A DNA stretch of 41,078 nt, taken from the NCBI RefSeq assembly GCF_002896875.1, contig NZ_CP023279.1:1-41078 (forward strand), written 5' to 3'. Shown one piece after another: positions 5,707 to 13,021 of this stretch. Below the pieces are notes generated by a model that ran no database searches, was not told the origin of the DNA, and saw only the letters and a program-made list of their open reading frames with translations. A program made the position numbers and the translations under genes. The DNA comes from Nostoc sp. CENA543 (lineage in GTDB: Bacteria > Cyanobacteriota > Cyanobacteriia > Cyanobacteriales > Nostocaceae). How positions within the stretch are numbered: the stretch's first letter is position 1; the number at the start of each line of letters is the position of its first letter.

Positions 5707-6201
5707 ATGGACATCAATCAACAAAAAGAACAATTTAGCATTACCTATGTTAGAGCCATCGCCGCCGTTGCAGGTTATTCTTTATATAGACCAGAAGTTG
5801 ATAACGACAGCGTAGATTTAGGCATAGTTAGCAGAGGTGGCACAGGTAAAATCCTTTCTCCTAGACTAGAACTACAACTAAAATGTACAGCCAGAGAGAT
5901 TCTTGAGGAAAACTATATTAAATATCCCCTCAATCTCAAAAATTATAATGATTTAAAAATCAATGCTCTTGTCCCTCGAATCTTAGTAGTTGTTTTAGTT
6001 CCCGAAAAAATAACAGATTGGATAAAACAAACAGAAGAAGAACTATGCCTTCGATATTGTGCTTACTGGATATCCTTGCGCGGGATGCCAGACACCGAAA
6101 ACACAACCAATGTTACTATTGAAATACCCCGTAGTAATCAGTTGACACCTGATGCACTCCAAGCCATCATTCAACGTATTAGTTTTGGAGGATTGCCATG
6201 A
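5707..6201 (+). CDS. DUF4365-family protein, possible nuclease fold
   Basis: 164 aa matching DUF4365: 'FSITYVRAIAAVAGYSLYRP' at the N-terminus, 'DNDSVDLGI' then 'LELQLKCTA' at about residues 36-62, and the hallmark 'AYWISLRGMPDTEN' followed by 'VTIEIPRSNQLTP' near the C-terminus. The D...(E)xQLK arrangement resembles a PD-(D/E)xK active site, so a nuclease role is plausible but inferred. The next gene overlaps it by 4 bp, so the pair is almost certainly co-translated. DUF4365 proteins occur in accessory and defence contexts. Confidence 0.75.
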   Translation: MDINQQKEQFSITYVRAIAAVAGYSLYRPEVDNDSVDLGIVSRGGTGKILSPRLELQLKCTAREILEENYIKYPLNLKNYNDLKINALVPRILVVVLVPEKITDWIKQTEEELCLRYCAYWISLRGMPDTENTTNVTIEIPRSNQLTPDALQAIIQRISFGGLP

Positions 6202-6740
6202 AAGTTACTATTAAAGACAGTCAAATCCTCAAAACCGTTAACCCTGAAGTGATACAGGCACACTTGCAAGCAACAGGCTGGCACGAGACAGGACGTATTT
6301 ATAATGATGCTGGTTCAATTTGGCGACTAAAAAAAGATGCGGCTCCTGAATATGAAATTTTGCTACCTCTCCAACATAATTTAGGAGATTATGCCGAAAG
6401 AATCAGCGATATATTGAAAATATTATCGACAGTAGAAAATCGTGACCAAGTTGATATTTTAAGCGAATTTATTACGAACTATCCCAACTTCACGGTTCTT
6501 GGTGTAGTCATGCAAATTGCTACTCCTTCTCTTGATAAATTGAGTGGAGAAATTACTTTACTTGGGTCAATTTTTGAGAAATTACAAGAAATAAAAACCG
6601 AACTAACTGACCATGATTATATCTTAGCTATTAAAGCTTATCAGGAACGTTTACGGATTCACTGCACAGGTGATTTAGTCAAAGTTGACAATCATTTTCT
6701 TCTGAGAAATCCTCGAAAATTTCAAATTGACAATATCTAA
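6198..6740 (+). CDS. Hypothetical partner of the DUF4365 protein
   Basis: A 180-aa soluble protein I do not recognise. Its start overlaps the end of the DUF4365 gene (ATGA), indicating translational coupling and probably a shared complex or pathway. It has mixed alpha/beta character, with 'WHETGRIYNDAGSIWRLKKD' at about residues 28-47 and 'HDYILAIKAYQERLRIHCTG' toward the end. It could be an immunity/antitoxin or regulatory partner, but nothing in the sequence proves it. Confidence 0.65.
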   Translation: MKVTIKDSQILKTVNPEVIQAHLQATGWHETGRIYNDAGSIWRLKKDAAPEYEILLPLQHNLGDYAERISDILKILSTVENRDQVDILSEFITNYPNFTVLGVVMQIATPSLDKLSGEITLLGSIFEKLQEIKTELTDHDYILAIKAYQERLRIHCTGDLVKVDNHFLLRNPRKFQIDNI

Positions 6741-6754
6741 ATTCTTAAGTCTTA

Positions 6755-7747
6755 CTAAATCAATTCTGATATTGAATCACTCATCTGCTTTTGCAAACGC
6801 TGGCGGTTATCATCATATTTCAGTACCGTCTGCACTTGGGCGTGTCTGCTGAATCGCTGCGTTGCCCGGTAGTTACCATTATTCAGATCCAAAACTGTAG
6901 TAATCGCACTGTGGCGGACACGATGGGGCGACATCTTCTTAGTAATTCCGGCTTGCTTACATAACCCATCCACCAATCGCCTAATTGCCTCTCCAGTTAA
7001 TCTCGCGCCATTTTTGTGATATGCCAGCACTGTAAAAAGCGGGTCACTGCCACGTTTTTTCTTAGAAGCTTTAATCCAACCGGCGATCGCCGATGTGGTT
7101 TTGTCCGATAAGTCAAGAATATCCTTCTGGCTACCCTTGCCCTTACCCAAAATCATGAGCGTTTTATCCTTGGGGTTAAAATCACTCACATTTAAGTTGA
7201 CTATTTCATTGCGGCGCAAGCCATTATCCCAAAGTAACCGCAGAATGGCATAATCGCGCTTGCCCTTTTGGGTGTTCTGGTCAACCAACGCAATGACTTT
7301 AGCGTAATCAGTAGCGGCAATACCTGTAGTGTCCCGGTAGGTTTCGACCCTTTCACCTTTGACATCATCCAAGGAGAAATTGCAGACACCCAGCCGTCGC
7401 CCCATCTCCACCATCGACTTGATAGCACTAAGACGACGATTCACCGTAGCTTCAGCCAGCTTTCTCTTAATTAGGTGCGCTTTGTACTTGAGAACCACAG
7501 CAACGGCGTGACGCTGTTCCAGGTGAAGGAACTCTAACACTAAATCCCGGCTGGGTTCTTTTTTGGCGACGAATAAGAAGAAATCTTTCAGGTCTTTCTG
7601 GTATTCGCGCTTAGTATTGAGCGATCGCTTATCCCCAATCAGCTGCCCAATCACATCAGGGTCATTCTCTAAAGAAAAGTCTTCACCGATCGCCAAGGAG
7701 AGCGAATTTTCTAGAACACTCAAGTTCTCTGGGTGAATGGGTGTCAT
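6755..7747 (-). CDS. Tyrosine recombinase / phage-type integrase (XerC/D-like)
   Basis: 330 aa with an N-terminal SAM-like core-binding domain (about 30-130) and a C-terminal catalytic domain. Catalytic residues visible are the Arg in 'LLWDNGLRRNEI', 'SPHRVRHS' (HxxR), the His of 'FSRHAQ' and the nucleophile Tyr in 'VLKYDDNRQ'. It would cut and rejoin DNA at a specific site, for multimer resolution or integration. It converges on the DUF4365 operon with a 14-bp gap. It probably serves the plasmid or an integrated island; no attachment site can be assigned with certainty. Confidence 0.9.
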   Translation of the reverse strand: MTPIHPENLSVLENSLSLAIGEDFSLENDPDVIGQLIGDKRSLNTKREYQKDLKDFFLFVAKKEPSRDLVLEFLHLEQRHAVAVVLKYKAHLIKRKLAEATVNRRLSAIKSMVEMGRRLGVCNFSLDDVKGERVETYRDTTGIAATDYAKVIALVDQNTQKGKRDYAILRLLWDNGLRRNEIVNLNVSDFNPKDKTLMILGKGKGSQKDILDLSDKTTSAIAGWIKASKKKRGSDPLFTVLAYHKNGARLTGEAIRRLVDGLCKQAGITKKMSPHRVRHSAITTVLDLNNGNYRATQRFSRHAQVQTVLKYDDNRQRLQKQMSDSISELI

Positions 7748-7821
7748 TGTTGTTTTGTCCAGGGCGCGCGGGTTAATATTCGATCTACATCTTAATTGTT
7801 TATTGTATTTATTACGCTAAG

Positions 7822-7849
7822 TAGTGTGAAAAGCTATATTGTCGCACTA
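7822..7849. repeat. Spaced inverted repeat near the recombinase gene
   Basis: TAGTGTGA and TCGCACTA arms (7 of 8 complementary) with a 12-bp spacer, 75 bp upstream of the tyrosine recombinase start. The geometry is loosely like a recombinase core site or an operator. The rest of 7748-8067 shows no gene. Confidence 0.3.
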
Positions 7850-8067
7850 TGTCTGTGATAGGCAAGGGAAGGGGTTTGGGGAATATTTGTCAATCATCTG
7901 ACAATAATTTCGGACGTAGAGGAGAAATTTAAGGCGTTGGAAGTGTAAGGATTGACGAGCAAGTGCGTAATTTGACGGTAAACGAACCCGGTGTTTCTCA
8001 TGCCGTCTCTTCCCCTGGGTGAGCTTTGGTTTGGGACTACAATAGCGATATCAATCTAGATATCACC

Positions 8068-8313
8068 ATGCCCACACAAAAAAAACAAAGCAAAAAACCG
8101 CCGCCCAGCGAGATGCTCCGCGTTCCTGTGGCCTTAAAAGAGGCTGTACGGGAATTATCTCGATTGCACAGGCAAGGGCGCACCTACGAGGTGCTGCAAG
8201 GCATCCAAGATTTAGTAAGCTCCCTTGATAGCAGTGCTGATATCGATAGCAATGCTTCAATACAACAGTTGTCGCAACGGGTGGCTGAACTAGAATCGCG
8301 CTGGGAGGGGTAG
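8068..8313 (+). CDS. Small RHH-like protein, 3' end inside a mobile element
   Basis: About 81 aa from ATG 8068 (an upstream start at 8026 is also open). A basic N-terminus leads to 'LRVPVALKEAVRELSRLHRQGRTYEVLQGIQDLV', resembling a ribbon-helix-helix or small DNA-binding module, and then to a C-terminal coil 'IQQLSQRVAELESRW'. The stop codon (8311-8313) lies within the inverted repeat of the 0.5-kb element downstream, so the C-terminus may have been changed by the insertion. A GATATC...GATATC palindrome sits just upstream of the start. Confidence 0.6.
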   Translation: MPTQKKQSKKPPPSEMLRVPVALKEAVRELSRLHRQGRTYEVLQGIQDLVSSLDSSADIDSNASIQQLSQRVAELESRWEG

Positions 8314-8808
8314 ATATAGCGTCGCTGACACTGGGGGCAAACTAAACTGTATAGTTTAATAATGACGCGTCTGATTTAGTCAAGCTCGTCTATAAACTCC
8401 TGCTGTGCATAGGTTTCAGACTTTTCAGTAAAAATCACGCAAGAGTTCAAATCTTGGGTGTGTATAGCTACAAAAGCACAAGTATTTATTAACTTTATTT
8501 ACAATTCTTCTAGCTAAAAACTAGAGTCTTTTTGAAGTTAAAGTCCCTAAAACCCTTGTGGTTATAGATTTGTAGCTTATAACATAACCCTTCTACCCCA
8601 AAGTATTATCTATTCTTTGGGGTAGAAAACAGGCAAAAAATGATCCTGACATTGCCACTATCTCCCACTGGCGATCGCCCCATCATGTCAAAAGCTTGAA
8701 ACTCTTGCAGGACAAGACTTTATAAAAAATCTCACCTCTAAACACTAGCAGTTTTTTAAACTACACGGTTTAGTTTGCCCCCAGTGTCAGCAACGCTATA
8801 TCTACCCC
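8307..8808. mobile_element. 502-bp element with 51-bp terminal inverted repeats
   Basis: Left arm 8307-8357 and right arm 8758-8808 are inverted copies (48 of 51 identical by eye), starting GGGGTAGATATAGCG. No ORF of note lies inside, so this is a MITE-like or deletion-derivative element. It contains a perfect 13-bp hairpin, TTCTACCCCAAAG/CTTTGGGGTAGAA, near 8589-8627. The right end abuts a truncated vapC-like remnant. No target duplication is visible. Confidence 0.75.
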
Positions 8809-9025
8809 AAGTAGCCAAATTAGTAGAAAAAACAGACTGATTTTACCTTTGGCTATTGATAAATGGCTAGAAGTTACCTTAGCCTACCCTGGCGTACAAC
8901 TATTAAATTTATCCCTGCCGATAGTAATTGATTCAACTCAATTGAATGGCTTCCATAGCGACCCGTTTGACCAACTTATTGTGGCTACAGCAAGATTTTA
9001 TAATTGTCCTTTGTTAACTATCTAA
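8809..9025 (+). pseudogene. VapC-type PIN toxin remnant (C-terminal part)
   Basis: The open frame reads '...ILPLAIDKWLEVTLAYPG', '...VIDSTQLNGFHSDPFDQL' and 'IVATARFYNCPLLTI'. The FHSDPFDQLIVATA block is the typical C-terminal active-site region of VapC PIN toxins (metal-dependent RNases). The N-terminal half, with the first catalytic Asp, is missing: the left end is the edge of the 0.5-kb inverted-repeat element, and the stop codon lies in a 14-bp palindrome. No intact antitoxin is seen. Confidence 0.75.
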
Positions 9026-9087
9026 CTCAGCATATCTATATTTTCTAAATAAAAGTATTAGTATTTATGTTTAATGCTGAGTTAGAT
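9020..9087. repeat. 14-bp perfect inverted repeat, 40-bp loop
   Basis: ATCTAACTCAGCAT (9020-9033) and its exact complement ATGCTGAGTTAGAT (9074-9087). It interrupts the end of the vapC remnant. It could be a minimal mobile element or a transcript hairpin. Confidence 0.6.
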
Positions 9088-9184
9088 CGCCATCATTACC
9101 TGTCCCTAGTAAGATGATAGCAACGGGTGAATTGATTAATATAAATAGGTAAAAACTAATTAGAATTTTGTGCATTAGATGTGA

Positions 9185-9307
9185 CTTGCAACAGTATCTA
9201 AGGTTGTTGATTATTTAGCGAAAGCTGGTGTTACTTGTGTAATAATTGCTAAAGGATTGATGCAGGTTTTAGGCGACAAAATTCATTCTGATTTAACTGA
9301 AATCTAA
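9185..9307 (+). pseudogene. Short fragment upstream of the HMA2 gene
   Basis: An open frame without a start codon: 'VSKVVDYLAKAGVTCVIIA' then 'KGLMQVLGDKIHSDLTEI'. It ends 4 bp before the HMA2-type gene. It looks like the C-terminus of a decayed gene. Identity unknown. Confidence 0.35.
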
Positions 9308-9311
9308 GAAC

Positions 9312-9935
9312 ATGACTTCTAAAAAACTGCCTCATTCTGGCCAGAATGCTACTAGCAATTTGCATAAACAACAGCATCAGAAAAATACTAAAAACTCAGT
9401 TAATCAAACAGATGCAACGCCAAAGATATCATATACTGTTGCCCATGCAATTCCAGGGCGTATACGTTTTCGGATTCCTCGCCTTGGTGGAGATTCTGAG
9501 TATGCTAATAAACTTCAGCAACTAATAGCATCAGATTCTAGGATTAAAGATGTCCGTATTAATCCTAGTGCAGCATCCATTGTGATCAATTATCAACGAG
9601 GGAATGTTGCTGATGGCAAAATGCGATCACATTTAATTCATCTCATCCAAAATGCACCCAATATAGCTTTACCTGCTAAAACCACAACAAAGCCAATCGT
9701 GGGAGCTATTTTTGATGCTGTGATCAATTTCATCGATAGTACACGTAACATTAACCAAGCGCGACAAGCTAGTAGCTATCAACAGCCTAAAAAAGACATT
9801 TGGGAACGGGTACTAGGGGGTGCAAAAACCTTCATCAAGGGCATAAAATTAGCTATGATGTTTATTTTACCCAGCAAGCGATCACCATCGCCAATTAGAG
9901 ATCGCCAACTGCGCTTACAGCCATCGCCACTATAG
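9312..9935 (+). CDS. HMA2-domain protein
   Basis: 207 aa. Residues about 38-115 fit an HMA2-type ferredoxin-like fold: 'YTVAHAIPGRIRFRIPRLGG' then 'DVRINPSAASIVINYQRG'. It lacks the CxxC metal site of classical heavy-metal-associated domains. The C-terminal 'LAMMFILPSKRSPSP' may be a short hydrophobic tail, and the extreme C-terminus may be altered by a frameshift, since a BON-like frame continues right after. In cyanobacteria such proteins are found near metal-ATPase or stress genes. Function unproven. Confidence 0.7.
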   Translation: MTSKKLPHSGQNATSNLHKQQHQKNTKNSVNQTDATPKISYTVAHAIPGRIRFRIPRLGGDSEYANKLQQLIASDSRIKDVRINPSAASIVINYQRGNVADGKMRSHLIHLIQNAPNIALPAKTTTKPIVGAIFDAVINFIDSTRNINQARQASSYQQPKKDIWERVLGGAKTFIKGIKLAMMFILPSKRSPSPIRDRQLRLQPSPL

Positions 9936-10099
9936 ATGAAATTGAAACTCTACAAATCTGTCAAGATGGTAGCACTATTGTCCTCAAGGGTTCTGTGCCA
10001 AGCCAGTACATCCTAAATTCTCTCAAAGATGTAGCCACCAAAGTAGATGACACCAAGAGAGTGGACACTACCCAGGTGACAATCACCGCCAAAGCTTAG
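9899..10099 (+). pseudogene. BON-domain-like fragment lacking a start codon
   Basis: The open frame reads 'IDEIETLQICQDGSTIVLKG', then 'SVPSQYILNSLKDVATKVDD' and 'TKRVDTTQVTITAKA', which resembles a BON domain ('V.LKGSV.S' then a helix and strand). No ATG/GTG/TTG start is present before the upstream stop, and it overlaps the end of the HMA2 gene in another frame. Probably the 3' part of a frameshifted gene. Confidence 0.5.
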
Positions 10100-10157
10100 G
10101 CGGTGTGCGTTGAGCTAATCAGGGGTTGAATGCCTTACCGTCGCTATTGTTAGTTAC

Positions 10158-10409
10158 TTAGCTCACTTGTTCATCAAAAATCGTCAATACATCAGGACGG
10201 CAGCGTTTAACAACGACTTTTATGCCTAAAGCCCCCTCGCTTGAGAGGTCATCAACGTATCCGGGACTAGCAGCTTTCGCTTCCACAAAAGTTTGAAAAG
10301 GCCCAAAATAGTAGATGCAGTGAGGGTATTGGGTGGTAATTTCTGCCCAGTAATCACTCTTGAGTCCTGGGATTAATCCTAAGAGGAAAAATTTAATTCT
10401 ATTCAACAC
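10158..10409 (-). CDS. DUF1816-family protein
   Basis: 83 aa matching the cyanobacterial DUF1816 pattern: 'YPHCIYYFGPFQTFVEAKAA', then 'GYVDDLSSEGALGIKVVVKR' and a final 'PDVLTIFDE'. Members are small soluble proteins, sometimes near phycobilisome or stress genes; no biochemical role is known to me. The start has a short basic N-terminus 'MLNRIKFFLLGLIPGLKSDYW'. It stands alone here, convergent with the HMA2/BON region. Confidence 0.8.
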   Translation of the reverse strand: MLNRIKFFLLGLIPGLKSDYWAEITTQYPHCIYYFGPFQTFVEAKAASPGYVDDLSSEGALGIKVVVKRCRPDVLTIFDEQVS

Positions 10410-10512
10410 AAAGAAAAAAGTGAGAAGAAATAGTTGTTATTAAACAGCATGGCTACCACAGTGACAGCTATCCTCTACCAAAAGCATGAGGATATATCAA
10501 GTTAAATCGCCT

Positions 10513-10959
10513 CTACATAGCCAAGTAACAAGAAGCCTCAAAGATTGGCAGGGGTAGTACGGCACTAGGAGGAAAAGCCCAGAAACGTCCTTCATGCACA
10601 AATAAATCTGTCCATCCACGCAACTTACACCAGTCGGCACAAGTTACTAAAGTATTACTATCAATTAGCTTTTTTAGGCGTTCTAGACCGTACTTGATTT
10701 TTATTTGTGCCAGGAATGGTACGTTGACTAATTCTTCACTATGACTAGCCCGGAGTTCCAGTGATTGCTGCCAGCGTTTGCTTGCTTGAAAACTAGCATC
10801 TTGATAAGTCGTTTCTTCTTGTTCGTAAACGGTTTTTAGCCTGACCAACTCGGTGGCAAGAACAGTACGGCTTAATAGTCGGCAACTAGATGGATCACTA
10901 TCTTGTTCTAGCCATCGCTGAATAATATCAAGGAGTATTTCATGTAGTTCGTCTGTCAT
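10513..10959 (-). CDS. Hypothetical protein
   Basis: A 148-aa acidic, largely helical protein that I do not recognise. The N-terminal half is helix-rich ('LHEILLDIIQRWLEQDSD'). The C-terminal part has 'ADWCKLRGWTDLFVHEGRFW' and a hydrophobic end 'AVLPLPIFEASCYLAM'. It lies in a group of minus-strand small genes with stress-associated families nearby. No catalytic motif seen. Confidence 0.55.
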   Translation of the reverse strand: MTDELHEILLDIIQRWLEQDSDPSSCRLLSRTVLATELVRLKTVYEQEETTYQDASFQASKRWQQSLELRASHSEELVNVPFLAQIKIKYGLERLKKLIDSNTLVTCADWCKLRGWTDLFVHEGRFWAFPPSAVLPLPIFEASCYLAM

Positions 10960-11049
10960 GGGTCGTGTCTAACAGGAATAAGCAATTGAAGAAGAAGAAT
11001 CACCGTACCCATCAGCATTTTTGTCGATTAAATTAGCCTTTTCAAGTAG

Positions 11050-11244
11050 TTACTCACTTGTGTCTAGAGAATGGCTGATATCATCAAGTGTTGCATACTC
11101 TTTTGCAGGCAACTGCTTCAAGGCTCGGAGAATTTTCTCATCAATACCTTTTTCTTCAGCATACTTAATCAAATCGTATTTGCTGAGTGGGTAGTTAACA
11201 TTAGTTAAATTTTTTTCAAGTTGGATTTGATTGACTTTAATCAT
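11050..11244 (-). CDS. DUF2795-family small protein
   Basis: 64 aa with the DUF2795 signature: 'NYPLSKYDLIKYAEEKGID', 'ILRALKQLPAKEYATLDDIS'. Such proteins are short helical modules common in cyanobacteria and actinobacteria, often near stress genes; molecular function unknown. Separate short intergenic regions on both sides suggest its own transcription unit. Confidence 0.8.
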   Translation of the reverse strand: MIKVNQIQLEKNLTNVNYPLSKYDLIKYAEEKGIDEKILRALKQLPAKEYATLDDISHSLDTSE

Positions 11245-11411
11245 AATTAGTTGGGGAAATTATCAGATTTCACTTTGGCTAGTAAAGTCATGAACTGTAT
11301 TAATAAGTGAGCAGCACTATGGTAGCTAAGAATTTGTAATTAGAGGGAAGAAATTTCCTGATTTGATATGACTTGAGGGCTGACAAGCCCAGATTTACTT
11401 ATAATTACCAC

Positions 11412-11654
11412 CTATCTGTTAAGAAATCGCTCTCTTCTCCAAAAGGGAACAGATTCTTCCTTGCGCTTCAGGAAGTAAATTCTCACAGGTAAATTGTCAT
11501 TACTCCACCCTGCTTCAATCTCTTCTGCATCAATGAGGGTTTGTAAGGCTTGATCCAGGATGCTGTAACTACAATCAGACAGATCCTTTAATTCTCCAGC
11601 AGTTTTTTCTCCATAACGTAGATGTTCTAAGATGATTCGGTTGATATTATCCAT
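11412..11654 (-). CDS. Small winged-helix-like protein
   Basis: 80 aa: 'INRIILEHLRYGEKTAGELK' then 'LDQALQTLIDAEEIEAGWSN' and a beta wing 'PVRIYFLKRKEE', consistent with a minimal winged helix-turn-helix regulator. It is divergent from the receiver-domain gene at 11686 with only 31 bp between start codons. It may therefore control that gene or share its regulatory region. Confidence 0.6.
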   Translation of the reverse strand: MDNINRIILEHLRYGEKTAGELKDLSDCSYSILDQALQTLIDAEEIEAGWSNDNLPVRIYFLKRKEESVPFWRRERFLNR

Positions 11655-11685
11655 AACTAATTCCTGAAAAATTCTGGTTCAATTT

Positions 11686-12063
11686 ATGTCTTCAACCGCC
11701 GAGCCTAATCAAGTGAGCAAAAATATTTTGGTGTGCGATGATAACCCTGACAATACTGAATTAATCCACCTGATACTAGAACAAGAAGGTTATAGTATCA
11801 ATGTCGCACATCATGGGAGAGAGGCAATTAATCAAATTAGAAGTAATTCTTATGATTTATTGATTTTAAATGTAATAATGCCCGATATGAATGGACATGA
11901 TGTGATTCGCTACATTCGAGAAGATTTACAGTTGAATATTCCTGTTTTGTTCCTCACTGGATTCACCGAAGGATTATCTACAGATGAAAATGTAGTAGGA
12001 ATTATTCTCAAGCCTATTGATTATGATATATTTGTGCAGCAAGTCAAGTCAGTTTTGTCATAA
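11686..12063 (+). CDS. Receiver-domain protein lacking the phospho-acceptor Asp
   Basis: 125 aa, a stand-alone CheY-like receiver. The acidic pair is present ('LVCDDNPDN', about residues 16-24), as are the Thr switch ('LFLTGFTE') and the Lys ('ILKPIDY'). The residue that normally accepts the phosphate is Asn: the loop reads 'LLILNVIMPDMNG', with codon AAT where Asp is expected. It is therefore an atypical, phosphorylation-independent receiver unless the Asp two turns later is used. No output domain is attached. Divergent from the winged-helix gene. Confidence 0.85.
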   Translation: MSSTAEPNQVSKNILVCDDNPDNTELIHLILEQEGYSINVAHHGREAINQIRSNSYDLLILNVIMPDMNGHDVIRYIREDLQLNIPVLFLTGFTEGLSTDENVVGIILKPIDYDIFVQQVKSVLS

Positions 12064-12342
12064 AATTTAGCCTGGAGCTAAATGTGTTTCAAGTCTGGTA
12101 ATGGGGTGTAAAAGTTTTGCTCAGTTAGCTTTTAGTATTGGCAAAAATATTTGTGGTCAAAATTCATAACTCTACCATCAGGCAGAGTTGAAAATATCTT
12201 TATACAGACAAAAATATTTTCAGAAAAATCTGCACTATATCTCATAGTAGAAGTGGTGCTACGAGCCAAGGCAAGTATCTTAGAGTCAGAGTTATTTTAC
12301 ATAGCTGTTATTGATAACAACATCTGCTGAGATCCAAGTTTT

Positions 12343-12645
12343 ATGAAATTTCTAGTATTTATCAGAACTGAATTCGGAGAAAGGCTCTGGAAAGGAGAAG
12401 CCAACTCACTTCAGAAAGCAGAAGAACAAGCCATCGCATCCATTGATGCAGACAACAAAATAATCAGTGATACATCTCTACGCTGCAATTGGCACTGGCA
12501 AAATAATTTAGAATGTGGCGATACTGAGCATTGCAACATTTGCGGTAATCCTGTCTACTGGGATGGCGAAGAGTATTATTGCTCTTATTGCGCTCAGCAG
12601 TTGCGGCAGTCCGAGGATTCAGGAGAACTCTACCCACACTCCTAA
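12343..12645 (+). CDS. Small zinc-ribbon-like protein
   Basis: 100 aa. The N-terminal half ('MKFLVFIRTEFGERLWKGEA' plus a helix) is followed by a probable zinc ribbon at about residues 66-85, CxxC (CNIC) then CxxC (CSYC) separated by 'GNPVYWDGEEYY'. The likely role is structural or binding; no enzyme motif. The preceding 279-bp gap holds only weak hairpins (for example AACTCT...AGAGTT near 12170). Confidence 0.6.
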   Translation: MKFLVFIRTEFGERLWKGEANSLQKAEEQAIASIDADNKIISDTSLRCNWHWQNNLECGDTEHCNICGNPVYWDGEEYYCSYCAQQLRQSEDSGELYPHS

Positions 12646-12860
12646 ATCTGTCTAGACACTTGATAGACTAAGGCTAATGTCCGGCTAGACTGGATATCTA
12701 AGAGCGTAAATGTTTCTCATTCACCGAGGAATAATCGCTCGGTGCATTAGTCGGGAAAACGGTTTTCTTATCTCAAGAACATTGTTCAACAATTACAATT
12801 TTCAGCATAATTGTGTTAATTCTCTAATAATAAATGGCTATTTATTGGGGATTTATTATT

Positions 12861-13014
12861 GGTGTCTAGCGGACACGGATCAGACACGCTTGTGTCTAGG
12901 CTGGTGTCTGCTGGTGTCTAGGCTATATAAGGCTTTCAGGCTTCGGTGTCTGTGGTGTCTGGTGTCCAATGTCCGCAAAAAAAGGGGCGTTTTGGGGGCA
13001 GACACCAGACACCC
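12861..13014. repeat. Cluster of GGTGTCT repeats
   Basis: Within about 155 bp, GTGTC(T/C) occurs roughly seven times directly (12861, 12890, 12903, 12913, 12945, 12954, 12961). Inverted copies (AGACACC or GGACACG) occur about four times, near 12872, 12882, 13000 and 13007. It lies immediately 3' of the P-loop ATPase operon with no gene of its own. Iteron-like; candidate replication, centromere or transfer site. Confidence 0.65.
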
Positions 13015-13021
13015 TTTGCAG

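Noticed and set aside
8589-8627. A Rho-independent terminator
   Set aside because: The 13-bp stem is perfect but neither strand has a proper T-tract after it; kept only as an internal hairpin of the mobile element.
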